The translations under genes were made by a program, and so were the position numbers. The notes below the pieces were generated by a model. It worked only from the letters and a program-made list of their open reading frames with translations. It ran no database searches and was not told the DNA's origin. A stretch of 64,000 nt of DNA from DATBAT01 sp963824805. GTDB lineage: Bacteria > Acidobacteriota > Terriglobia > Terriglobales > Acidobacteriaceae. Shown here in pieces: positions 36,131-46,152 of the stretch (its first letter is position 1; every line of letters begins with the position of its first letter). Location of the stretch: positions 24,367 to 88,366 of the forward strand of contig CAWGQZ010000003.1 in the NCBI GenBank assembly GCA_963824805.1, given 5' to 3'.

Positions 36131-37702
36131 CGAGCGGGATCCAAAAGCCGAAGTTGCAGTCGCGAACTTTCCTCATCTTCTTTGCGCAATGATTTTGCGA
36201 CTTCCAGTTGTTTATCAGCTTCGTCTTTTTTCCCCATGCGCGCCAGCAATAAACCAAGCTGATAGTTGGCCTTTACCGATTTCGGATTCAACCGAATCGC
36301 CTTTTCGAGGCTGGCCTCCGCTTCCGGATAACGGTGCGCGCTCATGAGCAGGCCGCCCAGAGCTTCGCAGGAAGGGCCGTGGTCCGGGTAATGCTTGAGC
36401 ACATCCTCGAGGGTGCGTAGCGCCTCAGGCTCGTTTCCCTGATCACGCATTACCAATGCAAGGTAATAGTAGGGATCGAGTTGGTCAGGCTGTAAGCGAA
36501 TGCTTTCGCGGAGATGGGTCGCCGCGTCATTCAGGTTTCCTTCCAAATAGAAAACCGAGCCCAATGCATATTGCAGCTGCGGATCACGCCTGATTTGCCT
36601 TTAACATTTCCTCGAACAAGCTTTGCGCTTCCTGAAACTGCCGCTTTCCCACTTTCGCTGCGGCCAGCGTATATCGAGCGGTCGGGTCCTTCCGCAAATT
36701 TGACGCTTCAGTCAGCGCGGGAACCGCGTCATCCAGAAGATCCATCTTCAAGCAGACACGCCCAAAACCGAGCAGGGTGTCCGGATCGTTTGGATTGATC
36801 TTTTTGAGCCGTATCCAATAAGACAGAGAGCGTTCAAGTTCCCCGTTTTGTTCCGAGATCTCGGCTGCCTGGCGCAGCGCCGGAACCGAGTCACCACGCA
36901 GGGTTAAAGCCAAATCATAGTTTTCAAGCGACCGCGACGGGTCTTTGTTAAGCAGATATATCCCGGCGAGGTTGAATGCCAACTCGTAGGAGATATGACC
37001 CGCTTGCCGCGCCTGTTCGAGTATCTCGATTGCTTCCGGGACCACGCCTCCTTTGGCCAGCAGCAGGGCGAACTTCATGGACCACTCGGGGGGAGGATTC
37101 GCCAGCCGCATCCAGTTGCCTGCCAGGCTCGCTGCGGAGGCGCGGTCGCCGGTATGGAGATAATCTCCTGCCAGCAGTAACAGCCCATCGGGAGACTGCG
37201 TCAGAGTTGGAAGTATTGGCTGCGCTAAGTCGAGTGACCGCTGATAGTGCCCCTTCTCATGCTCTGAACGGGCCAAGGCGAAGCGCGCGACGGCGTTTGA
37301 GGGATCAACCTCAATAATTTTTTGATAGAGATCCAGAGCCAGCGCCGGCTTATTCTGGAGAGAGTAAACCTCCGCCAAACTGAGTCGAGCGCCCAGGAGA
37401 TTGGGCTCGAGCCGAATGGCCTGCTGAAGAAAATTAACGCTTTCTGGAAGACGTTTCTGCTGGAAGCGGATGGTTCCCAGCACAGAATAGGCAACCGCCC
37501 GAGTAGCTGGATCGGAGAGAGCGAGATGGGCCTGTTGGTCCGCTTCCTGCAGACGCCCCTGCTGTACCAGTTCGGCGGCCTTTTGCAGGGCGCCGCGGGC
37601 ATCTACCGCAAGAGCAACCGAACCCAATGAAAGGACACCGAACAGTAAACCAGACCAGAAGTTCTGGCAATATCTCAGGGCCTGGTCACTGCAAACTATC
37701 AT
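36127..37702 (-). CDS. TPR protein, one frameshift
   Basis: Two open frames, 37702-36584 and 36564-36127, join into one protein of about 524 residues. The first ends FEEMLKANQA and, after removing one T near 36585, continues DPQLQYALGSVFYLEGN in the second, a normal TPR continuation. A signal/anchor segment (FWSGLLFGVLSLGSVALA) begins the protein and about 13 TPR units follow. It is the first gene of the TPR-TPR-CRTAC1-CRTAC1 operon and overlaps the next by four bases. Confidence 0.8.
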
Positions 37703-37720
37703 CCCTACTCCCGCACCTAA

Positions 37721-37735
37721 GGAAAGCGTTCATCC
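37721..37735. promoter_or_regulatory. Weak LacI/cre-like site before the TPR operon
   Basis: GGAAAGCGTTCATCC, 19 bases before the first TPR start, fits the AAnCGnTT core of LacI-family operators but is less symmetric than the four sites further along. Confidence 0.3.
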
Positions 37736-37757
37736 TTTTTAACCGGCTGACACCAAA

Positions 37758-37781
37758 AGGGCGCGGCTGACGCCGCGCCCT
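37758..37781 (-). terminator. Rho-independent terminator of the first TonB-dependent receptor
   Basis: A perfect 10-bp stem (AGGGCGCGGC and complement) with a 4-base loop, running into TTTTGG on the minus strand, 39 bases after the receptor's stop. It separates the receptor gene from the TPR operon. Confidence 0.8.
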
Positions 37782-37819
37782 CTAAGTTTAATCCTGCTGC
37801 CGAAATCTTTTCAGTGCTT

Positions 37820-40800
37820 TTAGAAATCAAGCCTCAAGGCAAACTGAATCGACCGCGGCTGGTTGCACTGCGTGTTTACTGTTCCGAACGATCCATTGCT
37901 AAAATTTCGGTCTGGATCGCAGAAATCCACCCGGTTGAAAAGATTGCCGAACTCAGCAGCGAAGCGCATGTTGAGCTGCTCGTGCAACTTAAAGTTCTTG
38001 AACAAGCTGGCATCTTCGTTGTAAGTCGGGAAGCCGCGGACGGTTCCATCGGCACGCGGGGCGTCGCCGAACTGGTTTGGACCCGGATCGACCCAGGCAT
38101 CTTTATTGAAGTAGTTCATCGTATTGGGGTTGAAGAATCCGTCGTGAGTAGCAATTGCATTTGTGCCCTGGGCGCGGTTGGGACGCTTCTGTCCGCTAAA
38201 TATCAGGCCGCCTAGGTCGTTGTTCATGAAGATGTTGTACGGCCGTCCGCTTTCATAGCGCAGAGCGCCGGAAACATTCCAGCCCCCAAGGATGGCACCG
38301 GCCGCTCCCTTGAAATGCTTGGCTCCGGGTATCTCCCATGTGTAGCCAACCAGGAAGACGTTGGGCGTGTCGTCCTGGCTGAGTCCCCATTCGCAGACGT
38401 GTGGGCAGGCAGGATTCTGCACTACTGCATTTACACCGTTCCCGCCCTGGGCGCTCTCGGCTCCGTCGTTATTGAGACGGGAGTAGGTGTATCCGAACCG
38501 GAACTGCAGTCCGTGAGACAGCCGTTGCTCGAGAACAACTTCCAGGGCGTTGTAAATACTCGAACCAGTGGGCACATCACGCCAAAGGATGTTCTGATAC
38601 TGCGGATATTTCCGCAGTGCCTGAGCAACGGTTCCGTTGAAAGTGGAATAGGGCAGTGCAACTCCGCCCGGGCAGGTGCCGCTCGGCGCGACCGTGCTGT
38701 TACAGGCTGCACCCAAAGTTGAACCTAGTGACAAGACGCTGGGATCAAGCATGTTGGCATCGATGCCCATAGACTGCCAGTTATTGGTCAGGCGGCTTCC
38801 GCGGTTGGCGATGTAGGACACGTCCAACCGCATGTTGCCGGTCAATTGTTGCTCAAACGTCAGAGAATAGTTCTGGTATCGCGGCAGCGTTAAGCCGTTC
38901 TTTGCCACGGCAATGGGCGACGTGTTGTTCGCCACGGTGGGATCGATGAACGGCGGCACCTTCACACAATTACCACCGCAAGTCGTATGCGTATTTGGGT
39001 CGGTGTCAGTGCCGGGGAAGCCATTATCCAAAAGGAATGCCGGATACCGTCCGTTAGATATGTTCGGAGCCGTCGGATTCGACTGGAAACCGATCGTTGG
39101 TTGACCAATGAATTGGTCAAAGGAAATACCCGAGTAATAGATGCCGTACCCGCCCCGGATGGCGCTCTTGTCCGTAAGACGATAGGCAAAGCCCACACGC
39201 GGCCCCCAGGCATCGTGGACAGGATCTTCAAAGGTGCGGCCATTCCCGTCGCGACCCGCGAAGATCATGGCGCCGGGTATGTTCCCAGCTCCGGGGTTGG
39301 GAGTATTGGGATCGAACGTCGACATTTGGTTGTGCATTTCCGACCGCGCTCGCTGATAGTCAAAGCGCAGGCCGAACGTCAAAGTAAGACGGCTGGTTGC
39401 TTTATATTCGTCGTTGATCCAGGGCGACAGGTAGCCTTCGTAGAAGGTTGGGTGGAACGGAATTGTTTGCGTGGATTGGTGTACTTGTCCTAGCAGGAAC
39501 GAGGCGAACGACTCACCCGTTTGGCCAGGAAGATTATTACCCGCGGCATCGTATCCTGCCGTCTCCTGGTTGTTGAATACAAAGTCGCCGCCTTGCGCGC
39601 CCGTCGCCCATCCCGAGAATGGGAATTGGTGCCATCGGTACTCAAAGCCCACTTTGATAGTGTGTTTGCCTTTCACCCAGGACAGGTCGTCAGAGAACTG
39701 CCACCGGTTATTGGTCAGGAAGCCAAACTTTCCCCATCCGTAAGTCCCCAGCGTGTTGTAGGGTATGTTGCCCTGGAAGTCGAGTTGTGGCGGACCCGCA
39801 GTCTGGTCGAGCAGTCCGCCCTCGCCCAGCGAATTGTTCGCGCCATTGGTGCCGGTCCACAGGATATTTGGCCAACCTGCCCCGGCTGACAATGGATTTC
39901 CACCCATAAACCAGCGGTCCCAGGCAATCGTGGTGTGGTTCAGCAGGTTGGGCTTAATGATCCATTCAAATTGGGTATGGGCGTGGTGCGTAGCGATGCG
40001 CTGGTAGAAACCGTTGCCGTAGTAGTCAGTGTTTTTTTCTGGTTCAGTTTCACCGTCGAATTTGGTTACGCATCCGCCCACTTCGCCGCAGTTGCGGATA
40101 GAGGGCCGATGGCCCCAGTAGAAGCTTTCACTCATCCGGAAATTCGGATTGAAAGCGTGATCCACACGGAACAAAATAGTTCGAGCATTCAGAAGCCAGT
40201 TCTGATCTCCGGAGGGATTTCCTGCCACGTTGAAAGCATTACCCGCCCGATCCGGGTGAACCATGAGAGCAGCAACTCTTGATGCTACGGTGCTGATTCG
40301 GTCTGCAGGAATGATGTTCGCCTGCCCGGGAATTGGAAGCCCGGTTGTTGGGTCAAATCCGAAGCCCGTCCGCACGGCAGGGGCATTGGGATCTGTCGGA
40401 GTGGTGGCAGGATCGAAAATCTCGCCTTTGTAGATCGGCCTTCCCAGAGCATCATTGCCAATCACCGTGTTGGTATCCAGTAACGAACTGAAATCCCCTG
40501 CCTTGAATGCGTCGGTTGGAGTCGTATTTCCGAAACCCGGCAACACGCCAGAACGGAATCGGGTCCAGTCAAAATTCACGAAGAAGAAGGTTTTGTTGTG
40601 CCCGTTGTAAACGTGGGGAATGACGACTGGCCCGCCTGCGGTGAAACCAAAACTATTGTTCTTTACCGGAGTCTTTGGGAACGGCTCCGGAGCGAAGAAG
40701 CCCCGCGCATTCATCGCGTCATTGGCGAGATATTCGTAAGCGCTGCCGTGGAGCTGGTTAGTGCCTGATTTGGAGGTGTATTCGATAAATCCGCCGCTGG

Positions 40801-41524
40801 TGTGTCCGTATTGCGCCGAGTAGGTCGTAGTGATGACCTTCATCTCCTGAATGCTCTCGGCGGGCGCCGAACTTTCATGGCTCTGCTGGTGACCTACGGC
40901 ATAACCAAAGGCAGCACCATCGAAGAAATTCTCCGTCGCCATGGTTTGCCCGCCGTTGATGCGCGAGTTGAACTGGCTGCCGCGGAACATGGGATCGCCG
41001 TTCGGCTTCATCGGCAGATAGCCGGGCTGGATCTGCAACATGGACTCGGCGAGGCGGACGTCGGAGGCGGTGATAATGGGGATGTCTTTGTAGTATTTCT
41101 GGTCGACAGTATGGCTGACGTCGGGAGTAGAGACGTTAAGCTGTTCGGCCTCGGACTTTACCTCCACCGATTCACTAACCGAACCGACCTTGAGTGAAAT
41201 GTCCTGGCGGAGAGTTTCCGCGCCCTGCAAGAGAATTCCGGAATTTACCGTGGTCTTGAAGCCCTCGTGATCGACGATCACCGAATAGGTTCCCAGCACC
41301 AGAGGCGGCGTTGTATATGCGCCGGCGTCGTTGGTGGTGAGGACGGTGTCAACGGCGGTTCCTTCGTTGCGAACCTTGACTGTCGCACCTTGGACGGCAG
41401 ATCCGCTGGGGTCAGTGATGATGCCAGTTATGATTCCGCGGTCAGATCGCTGCGCCTGAAGAAGGCCGGTTAGACAAAGAACGCAAAATACAACAACTGG
41501 GCCCACGACACGGTAGGATCTCAT
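37820..41524 (-). CDS. Oar-type TonB-dependent receptor (first)
   Basis: Protein of 1,234 residues, intact. Signal peptide ending LLQAQ; carboxypeptidase-regulatory-like domain at about 30-110 (GIITGIITDPSGSAVQGATV, ... AGAYTTPPLVLGTYSVIV); a linker with VGSVSESVEVKSEAE; a plug (about 125-260); then a large beta-barrel ending ...QPRSIQFALRLDF with the terminal aromatic typical of outer-membrane barrels. Oar/SusC-like receptors import large substrates, often glycans, through the outer membrane using TonB energy. GGAGG lies 8 bases before ATG 41524. A LacI-like operator lies about 70 bases upstream. The next gene on the same strand is a GH127 enzyme. Confidence 0.9.
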   Translation of the reverse strand: MRSYRVVGPVVVFCVLCLTGLLQAQRSDRGIITGIITDPSGSAVQGATVKVRNEGTAVDTVLTTNDAGAYTTPPLVLGTYSVIVDHEGFKTTVNSGILLQGAETLRQDISLKVGSVSESVEVKSEAEQLNVSTPDVSHTVDQKYYKDIPIITASDVRLAESMLQIQPGYLPMKPNGDPMFRGSQFNSRINGGQTMATENFFDGAAFGYAVGHQQSHESSAPAESIQEMKVITTTYSAQYGHTSGGFIEYTSKSGTNQLHGSAYEYLANDAMNARGFFAPEPFPKTPVKNNSFGFTAGGPVVIPHVYNGHNKTFFFVNFDWTRFRSGVLPGFGNTTPTDAFKAGDFSSLLDTNTVIGNDALGRPIYKGEIFDPATTPTDPNAPAVRTGFGFDPTTGLPIPGQANIIPADRISTVASRVAALMVHPDRAGNAFNVAGNPSGDQNWLLNARTILFRVDHAFNPNFRMSESFYWGHRPSIRNCGEVGGCVTKFDGETEPEKNTDYYGNGFYQRIATHHAHTQFEWIIKPNLLNHTTIAWDRWFMGGNPLSAGAGWPNILWTGTNGANNSLGEGGLLDQTAGPPQLDFQGNIPYNTLGTYGWGKFGFLTNNRWQFSDDLSWVKGKHTIKVGFEYRWHQFPFSGWATGAQGGDFVFNNQETAGYDAAGNNLPGQTGESFASFLLGQVHQSTQTIPFHPTFYEGYLSPWINDEYKATSRLTLTFGLRFDYQRARSEMHNQMSTFDPNTPNPGAGNIPGAMIFAGRDGNGRTFEDPVHDAWGPRVGFAYRLTDKSAIRGGYGIYYSGISFDQFIGQPTIGFQSNPTAPNISNGRYPAFLLDNGFPGTDTDPNTHTTCGGNCVKVPPFIDPTVANNTSPIAVAKNGLTLPRYQNYSLTFEQQLTGNMRLDVSYIANRGSRLTNNWQSMGIDANMLDPSVLSLGSTLGAACNSTVAPSGTCPGGVALPYSTFNGTVAQALRKYPQYQNILWRDVPTGSSIYNALEVVLEQRLSHGLQFRFGYTYSRLNNDGAESAQGGNGVNAVVQNPACPHVCEWGLSQDDTPNVFLVGYTWEIPGAKHFKGAAGAILGGWNVSGALRYESGRPYNIFMNNDLGGLIFSGQKRPNRAQGTNAIATHDGFFNPNTMNYFNKDAWVDPGPNQFGDAPRADGTVRGFPTYNEDASLFKNFKLHEQLNMRFAAEFGNLFNRVDFCDPDRNFSNGSFGTVNTQCNQPRSIQFALRLDF

Positions 41525-41591
41525 CGTAACGCCTCCGATAAGCTTCTCAATTGACCCAACCCTGGATTTCCGCCCGGACCAAATCAGTTGA

Positions 41592-41603
41592 GTAAACGCT
41601 TCC
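41592..41603. promoter_or_regulatory. LacI/cre-like operator before the first receptor
   Basis: GTAAACGCTTCC, about 68 bases upstream of the receptor ATG. It shares the core AAACGYTT with sites at 44186, 51388 and 56397, each just upstream of a minus-strand gene of this region. This is the pattern bound by LacI-family regulators. Confidence 0.5.
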
Positions 41604-41749
41604 CCATGAATGGCCGCGAAAATAACTCAGTTCTAGAAGCCTTGTCAAGGAGAATCTAGTAGTTTTGTATTATTGACGCAGCTCAAGCCAAAGGCGGAGA
41701 TGTTTAGAGCCGATGGAGCAACGCTCTGGTTCGCCAGCCTTGGCCAACG

Positions 41750-41768
41750 TTGGGTTCCAGGAACCCAA
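41750..41768. promoter_or_regulatory. 19-base perfect palindrome
   Basis: TTGGGTTCC at 41750-41758, one central A, and its exact complement at 41760-41768. Adjacent CCAACGTTGG (41744-41753) is itself palindromic and overlaps it. Lies about 230 bases before the receptor start; operator or hairpin. Confidence 0.4.
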
Positions 41769-42102
41769 AATATCTGAGAGTGTGCCGTTCAAAATACAGG
41801 ATACGTCGTAAGTCTATTTGCTTACAATAAGTTATAGAAATAAAATGAATGGCGTGGAAATGTTCCTTTAGCGAGAATCGTCACCACCATGATCCAACTT
41901 CATTGCTCCAGAAGAAGGATCCCGGCTCCTTATCCTGAGAGCCGTAAGCCAAGATTTAAGGAAATCGAGCCGATGAGCACAGCTCCCGGCGAAAAATGCT
42001 AGCGCGGGACCAATTCAGTTGTCCAAGTAACAAACTGGCAAACGATTTCCACGGTTCGCGGCCGCTCGGTGGCCTGTAGGCCCACTGGTGTCACCCCGGA
42101 AA

Positions 42103-44151
42103 TCAGCTGCGCACTGGAATCCAGACCTGCATGGGCGTGGGCTTACGATTTGCCCAGGCGTAGTAAGGGATTAGGGTTAGGTTTCCGGGCCGCGTCTTCG
42201 CTGCCGTCGGGTCGGCGGGCGCATAGAGCGCTCTCTCGGCTGACGGGACCTCGGCGATCGCCGCCTCGTGACGAAGGACGGTGACTCCGGCGAGCATTTC
42301 GGGCATGTGTTCCACTTCGAAGTCCTTCTGTTTTCCGCCCAGCGCAATGGAAACGTCGGCGGCTTCGGTCCCGCTCGCCTGATCTAACTCCTCCATGCAA
42401 TACACGATGGGTCCGCGCTGGATGGCCACGCGTCCAGTGTTTTCCGCCACTCTAGGGTTCGCGGCCAGCAGTTCAGTGGTGAGCGGCATGCTGAGGGTAA
42501 CGCTGTCCCCAGATTTCCACTCGCGACGGATAGGCAAATACTGCCCAGGTTGTGCGCCGCTGACGCTCTTCCCGTTCACCGCCACCTTCGCGGTCCGGGC
42601 CCATCCCGGTATTCTCAAATAGAGGGTGAACTCTTTAGCCCCGGCGAGCGACACCGCGAGGCGTACATCTCCATCCCAGGGATATTTTGTCTTCTGCTCG
42701 ATCTTCAGGGGAGTCTGGTCCTCGAGATGCCAATCCAGAGTTGAATTGTCATACAAGTGAACATAAATCCCGTCTTTGTTGGTGCTGTAGAAGTATCCGG
42801 GTAGAGAGGAGAATGTGCGCTCCAGATTGGGCGGGCAGCAGGTTGTGTCATACCAGGGGTTGCGAATTTTGTCTTCAGCCGACGCATTGAACGCCAGGGG
42901 ATTGCGGTAGCAATACGTGATTCCGTCCAGCGACATGCCCGAGTTGATGCCGTTATAAAGCGCGCGCTCGATCACATCGGTGAAGCGTGCTTCTCCGCTG
43001 GCGGCCAGCATGCGCCAGTTCCACATCATATTTCCGATGGCGGCGCAGCTTTCGCCATATGCTTCCGCGTTGGGCAGCTCGTAAGGCTCACCGAAAGCCT
43101 CCCCTTCACTCCGCGCACCTACGCCGCCGGTGACATACATCTGCCGTCTTGAGAGATCGTCCCAAAGAGTGTTGAGTGCCTTCCAATATGCGGGATCGCC
43201 GGTTTCGAGATAGTAATCGGTTGCGCCGCAACAGGCGTACATTGCACGTACGGCATGGCCTTCGAGCTTGGTTCGGGTCGTAAACGGGATGCCGCAATTC
43301 ATGTAAACAATGGCGCGCGGCTTAATCGTCGCCCGCTCATCGCCATGAAGAATGTATCCCGCCAGTTCAACGTATTGACGCTTTCCGGTGGTTCGATAGA
43401 GTTCGATCAGCGCCATTTCGATTTCAGGATGACCTGAAATGATCGGCTTCTTGTTCGCATCGGGACCATAATTTGGAATAACGAATCCGTCGACAAATTT
43501 TGCTCCGGCATCGAGTAGAGTGGAATCGCCTGTTGCGCGGTAATACGCGACAGCTCCCTGAATCATGTGTCCCAGGCAGTAAAGCTCGTGGCCCACTTCC
43601 TGAATGTGTGGCTCCATGCGCTGCGACTTTTTGTCCTCAACAAAGTAGGTATTGAGATACCCGCTGGGCTCCTGGATAGCGACGACCTCACGGATCATGG
43701 AATCAGTTACACTGCGCAACTCCGGCCGGTCACCGGATTGCAGCTCCCATCCCACGGCATCGATCCACTTGTAAATATCCGAGTCTGAATAGTAAGGACC
43801 CTTCTGCGGCTCGGAACTTTTCCCCACCAGCCGCCGATAGTTGTCCATGCGGCCATGCTCTTCCAATTCCTTGCGCATCGAAGGAATGCTGCTATTCACA
43901 TTTGTCTTGCGCCGTTGCGACCAGAAGCCCTCTTCGATTGTCACCGCCCGTACCGGCACGCTATGCAATTTGGCAAAGGGCGAATTGACTAAATTCAGAA
44001 CGCCCTGGTCTTTCCACGGAAGGTTGCCAACCGAGTCAGAGCCTTGAAACGCCCCAAAAGACAGCTCGGGCCGGGCGATATATGACATGGCTGCTGTTGA
44101 GGCTACGGTAGAAATGAATTGCCGGCGGGAAACGTCGTTGGTCGAGCTCAT
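42103..44151 (-). CDS. GH127 beta-L-arabinofuranosidase (DUF1680 type), Tat-exported
   Basis: Protein of 682 residues, intact. A twin-arginine signal VSRRQFISTV starts it. An alpha/alpha-barrel catalytic domain follows. The residues forming the zinc site of GH127 can be seen: E367 and C369 in YGESCAAIGN and C438, C439 in TTCCPPNLER, matching E338, C340, C417 and C418 of the characterised enzyme HypBA1, in which Cys417 is the nucleophile. A beta-sandwich closes the protein (LYLRIPGWA). The family removes terminal beta-L-arabinofuranose. A LacI-like operator lies 35 bases before the start; the gene is divergent from the CRTAC1-GH31-TPR operon. Confidence 0.92.
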   Translation of the reverse strand: MSSTNDVSRRQFISTVASTAAMSYIARPELSFGAFQGSDSVGNLPWKDQGVLNLVNSPFAKLHSVPVRAVTIEEGFWSQRRKTNVNSSIPSMRKELEEHGRMDNYRRLVGKSSEPQKGPYYSDSDIYKWIDAVGWELQSGDRPELRSVTDSMIREVVAIQEPSGYLNTYFVEDKKSQRMEPHIQEVGHELYCLGHMIQGAVAYYRATGDSTLLDAGAKFVDGFVIPNYGPDANKKPIISGHPEIEMALIELYRTTGKRQYVELAGYILHGDERATIKPRAIVYMNCGIPFTTRTKLEGHAVRAMYACCGATDYYLETGDPAYWKALNTLWDDLSRRQMYVTGGVGARSEGEAFGEPYELPNAEAYGESCAAIGNMMWNWRMLAASGEARFTDVIERALYNGINSGMSLDGITYCYRNPLAFNASAEDKIRNPWYDTTCCPPNLERTFSSLPGYFYSTNKDGIYVHLYDNSTLDWHLEDQTPLKIEQKTKYPWDGDVRLAVSLAGAKEFTLYLRIPGWARTAKVAVNGKSVSGAQPGQYLPIRREWKSGDSVTLSMPLTTELLAANPRVAENTGRVAIQRGPIVYCMEELDQASGTEAADVSIALGGKQKDFEVEHMPEMLAGVTVLRHEAAIAEVPSAERALYAPADPTAAKTRPGNLTLIPYYAWANRKPTPMQVWIPVRS

Positions 44152-44185
44152 TTTGTGGTCCCTTCTGAAGGGCGGGAAATGTGCG

Positions 44186-44197
44186 GTAAACGCTTGC
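44186..44197. promoter_or_regulatory. LacI/cre-like operator between GH127 and the CRTAC1-GH31 operon
   Basis: GTAAACGCTTGC, 35 bases upstream of the GH127 ATG in the 261-base divergent region. It could serve both directions. Same core as 41592, 51388 and 56397. Confidence 0.5.
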
Positions 44198-44412
44198 TCA
44201 AAAGGCTAGTCTTCCTCGCAACCTCGATATAGTATGCAAAGATCGCATCAATTTCGAGGGTTTTATAAGATTTTTTCTGGCTGCCAGGGCGGGAGGAAAA
44301 TCCTTCTTTCACTGGGGTTGAGGAGCATTCGGGAAAATGTTAACCGATCGCTTTTCGACGCGGTCTCTACCGGGCCTCGCTTGAAAAAGTTGACCACTCG
44401 CATTCAGCGCAT

Positions 44413-46131
44413 ATGGGCTTCCGCACATTTTCTGTTTTCTTAATGGTCACCGCAAACCTGATCGCCCAGCAGGGTGCACCCAAGGCAAAGCCAGCGCCTG
44501 CCACGGTTTTGGCGCCAAAGGTTAACTTCGTCGACTTGGCTGAATCTGCCGGACTTACTGCCAAAACCGAAGACGGCGGCGACAAGAGTAAGAAATACAT
44601 TATTGAGACCACCGGAAGCGGCGCGGCTTTCGTTGACCTCGACAACGACGGATGGCCTGACGCATTTCTGGTGAATGGCACTCGTTTGGAAGGCTTTCCA
44701 GAGGGTCAAGAGCCAACCAGCCATCTCTACCACAATAATCACGATGGCACATTCACTGATGTCACCAACAAATCCGGCGCCGGACTTAAAGGCTGGGGCC
44801 AGGGGGTCTGTGCAGGCGACTACGACAACGATGGCTCGCGCGACTTATTCGTGACCTTTTGGGGACACAATATCCTTCTACGAAATAACGGCGATGGAAC
44901 CTTTCTTGACGTCACCAAGAAAACCGGTCTCCGGGAAGACGGAGTGAAGTGGTCAACGGGATGTGCGTTTGTTGACTACGACCGCGACGGCCGCCTCGAC
45001 CTATTCATTTCCCACTACGTCGACCTCGATCTGGAACGGACGCCAACGCCAGGGAGTGGCACCTTTTGCCAATGGAAAGGTATGCCGGTGATGTGCGGTC
45101 CTCGCGGGTTGAAGGGAACCTACAGCCAGCTCTACCACAACAACGGCGACGGGACTTTTACCGACGTAACGGAGAAATCAGGCGTGGCCAAAACCGCCGC
45201 CTACTATTGCTTCACCGTGCTGACCGGAGATTTCGATAACGATGGCTGGCCGGATGTTTTTGTAGCCTGCGATTCCACCCCGAGTCTGTTCTTCCACAAT
45301 AATCACGACGGCACTTTCACGGAAACCGGCGTGCTCTCGGGCGTTGCCTTCAACGATGATGGCCGTGAACAAGCTGGTATGGGCGCTCATGCGGTCGACT
45401 ACGATGGCGATGGATGGCTGGACATCATTAAGACAAATTTCTCTGACGACACTCCCACGCTCTATCACAACAACCGCGATGGATCCTTTTCTGACGTGAC
45501 TCTTGAAGCTGGACTGGGGAAAAATAGTCAGTTCCTGGGCTGGGGAACGGTGTTTGTGGACATCGACAACGATGGATGGCCTGACATATTCATGGCCAAC
45601 GGGCACGTTTATCCAGAAGTCGACACCAAGGGTCTGAACAATACTTTTCGCGAGCGCAAGCTGCTCTACTGGAACGAGCATGACGGCAAGTTTCGCGATA
45701 TCTCCATGACTTCGGGGCCTGGCATCAGCATTCCTTTTAACAGCCATGGTGTGGCTGCGGCGGACTTCGACAATGACGGCAACGTCGAGATCCTGGTGAA
45801 CAACAGCCATGATCGCCCCAGCCTTCTCAAAAACAACGGCGATCACAGCAACTGGATATTGCTCGATCTGCAAGGCACCAAGTCGAATCGCGACGCCATC
45901 GGGGCGCGTGTGACCGTACGAACCGGCAAACATCAGCAGACCGAGGAAGTGCGCAGCGGCGGCGGGTACGACTCGCAAAGCGATTTGCGTCTGCACTTTG
46001 GCCTCGGGCCTGCCGCTAAAGCCGATGACATTGAAATTCGCTGGCCCAGTGGTTTGGTGCAACATCTTCCCAATGTGACAGGGAACCGAATCGTGAAAAT
46101 CCGCGAGGGCACTGATCTCACAGGGAACTAA
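44413..46131 (+). CDS. CRTAC1-family VCBS/ASPIC-UnbV secreted protein (C)
   Basis: Protein of 572 residues, intact, with a signal peptide (residues 1-19). Seven VCBS loops (DLDNDGWPDAFL, DYDNDGSRDLFV, DYDRDGRLDLFI, DFDNDGWPDVFV, DYDGDGWLDIIK, DIDNDGWPDIFM, DFDNDGNVEILV) and an ASPIC/UnbV end (IEIRWPSGLVQHLPN). It is closer in plan to protein B at 31237 (the GTFC/CNYN and PVMCGPRG/PVPCGPQG segments correspond) than to protein A. It heads a plus-strand operon with GH31, TPR and a small secreted protein, 21 bases before the GH31 start. Confidence 0.9.
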   Translation: MGFRTFSVFLMVTANLIAQQGAPKAKPAPATVLAPKVNFVDLAESAGLTAKTEDGGDKSKKYIIETTGSGAAFVDLDNDGWPDAFLVNGTRLEGFPEGQEPTSHLYHNNHDGTFTDVTNKSGAGLKGWGQGVCAGDYDNDGSRDLFVTFWGHNILLRNNGDGTFLDVTKKTGLREDGVKWSTGCAFVDYDRDGRLDLFISHYVDLDLERTPTPGSGTFCQWKGMPVMCGPRGLKGTYSQLYHNNGDGTFTDVTEKSGVAKTAAYYCFTVLTGDFDNDGWPDVFVACDSTPSLFFHNNHDGTFTETGVLSGVAFNDDGREQAGMGAHAVDYDGDGWLDIIKTNFSDDTPTLYHNNRDGSFSDVTLEAGLGKNSQFLGWGTVFVDIDNDGWPDIFMANGHVYPEVDTKGLNNTFRERKLLYWNEHDGKFRDISMTSGPGISIPFNSHGVAAADFDNDGNVEILVNNSHDRPSLLKNNGDHSNWILLDLQGTKSNRDAIGARVTVRTGKHQQTEEVRSGGGYDSQSDLRLHFGLGPAAKADDIEIRWPSGLVQHLPNVTGNRIVKIREGTDLTGN

Positions 46132-46152
46132 TCGGTCACCAAGGACATTGCC

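Larger units (their letters stand above)
41525..42102. other. Intergenic region upstream of the first receptor
   Basis: About 580 bases without a gene. It holds a LacI-like operator at 41592-41603, a 19-base palindrome at 41750-41768 and AT-rich stretches (41640-41670, 41815-41860) that could carry the receptor promoter. A weak further AAACGATTT site is at 42040-42048, next to the GH127 stop. Confidence 0.5.

Noticed and set aside
42040..42048. AAACGATTT, a further LacI-like core
   Set aside because: It lies next to the GH127 stop, some 500 bases from any start codon, and is asymmetric.
45178..46065. 295-residue open frame antisense to the third CRTAC1 gene
   Set aside because: The repetitive Asp/Asn/Gly codons of the VCBS repeats keep the opposite strand free of stops; the protein is Val/Ile-rich without domains.
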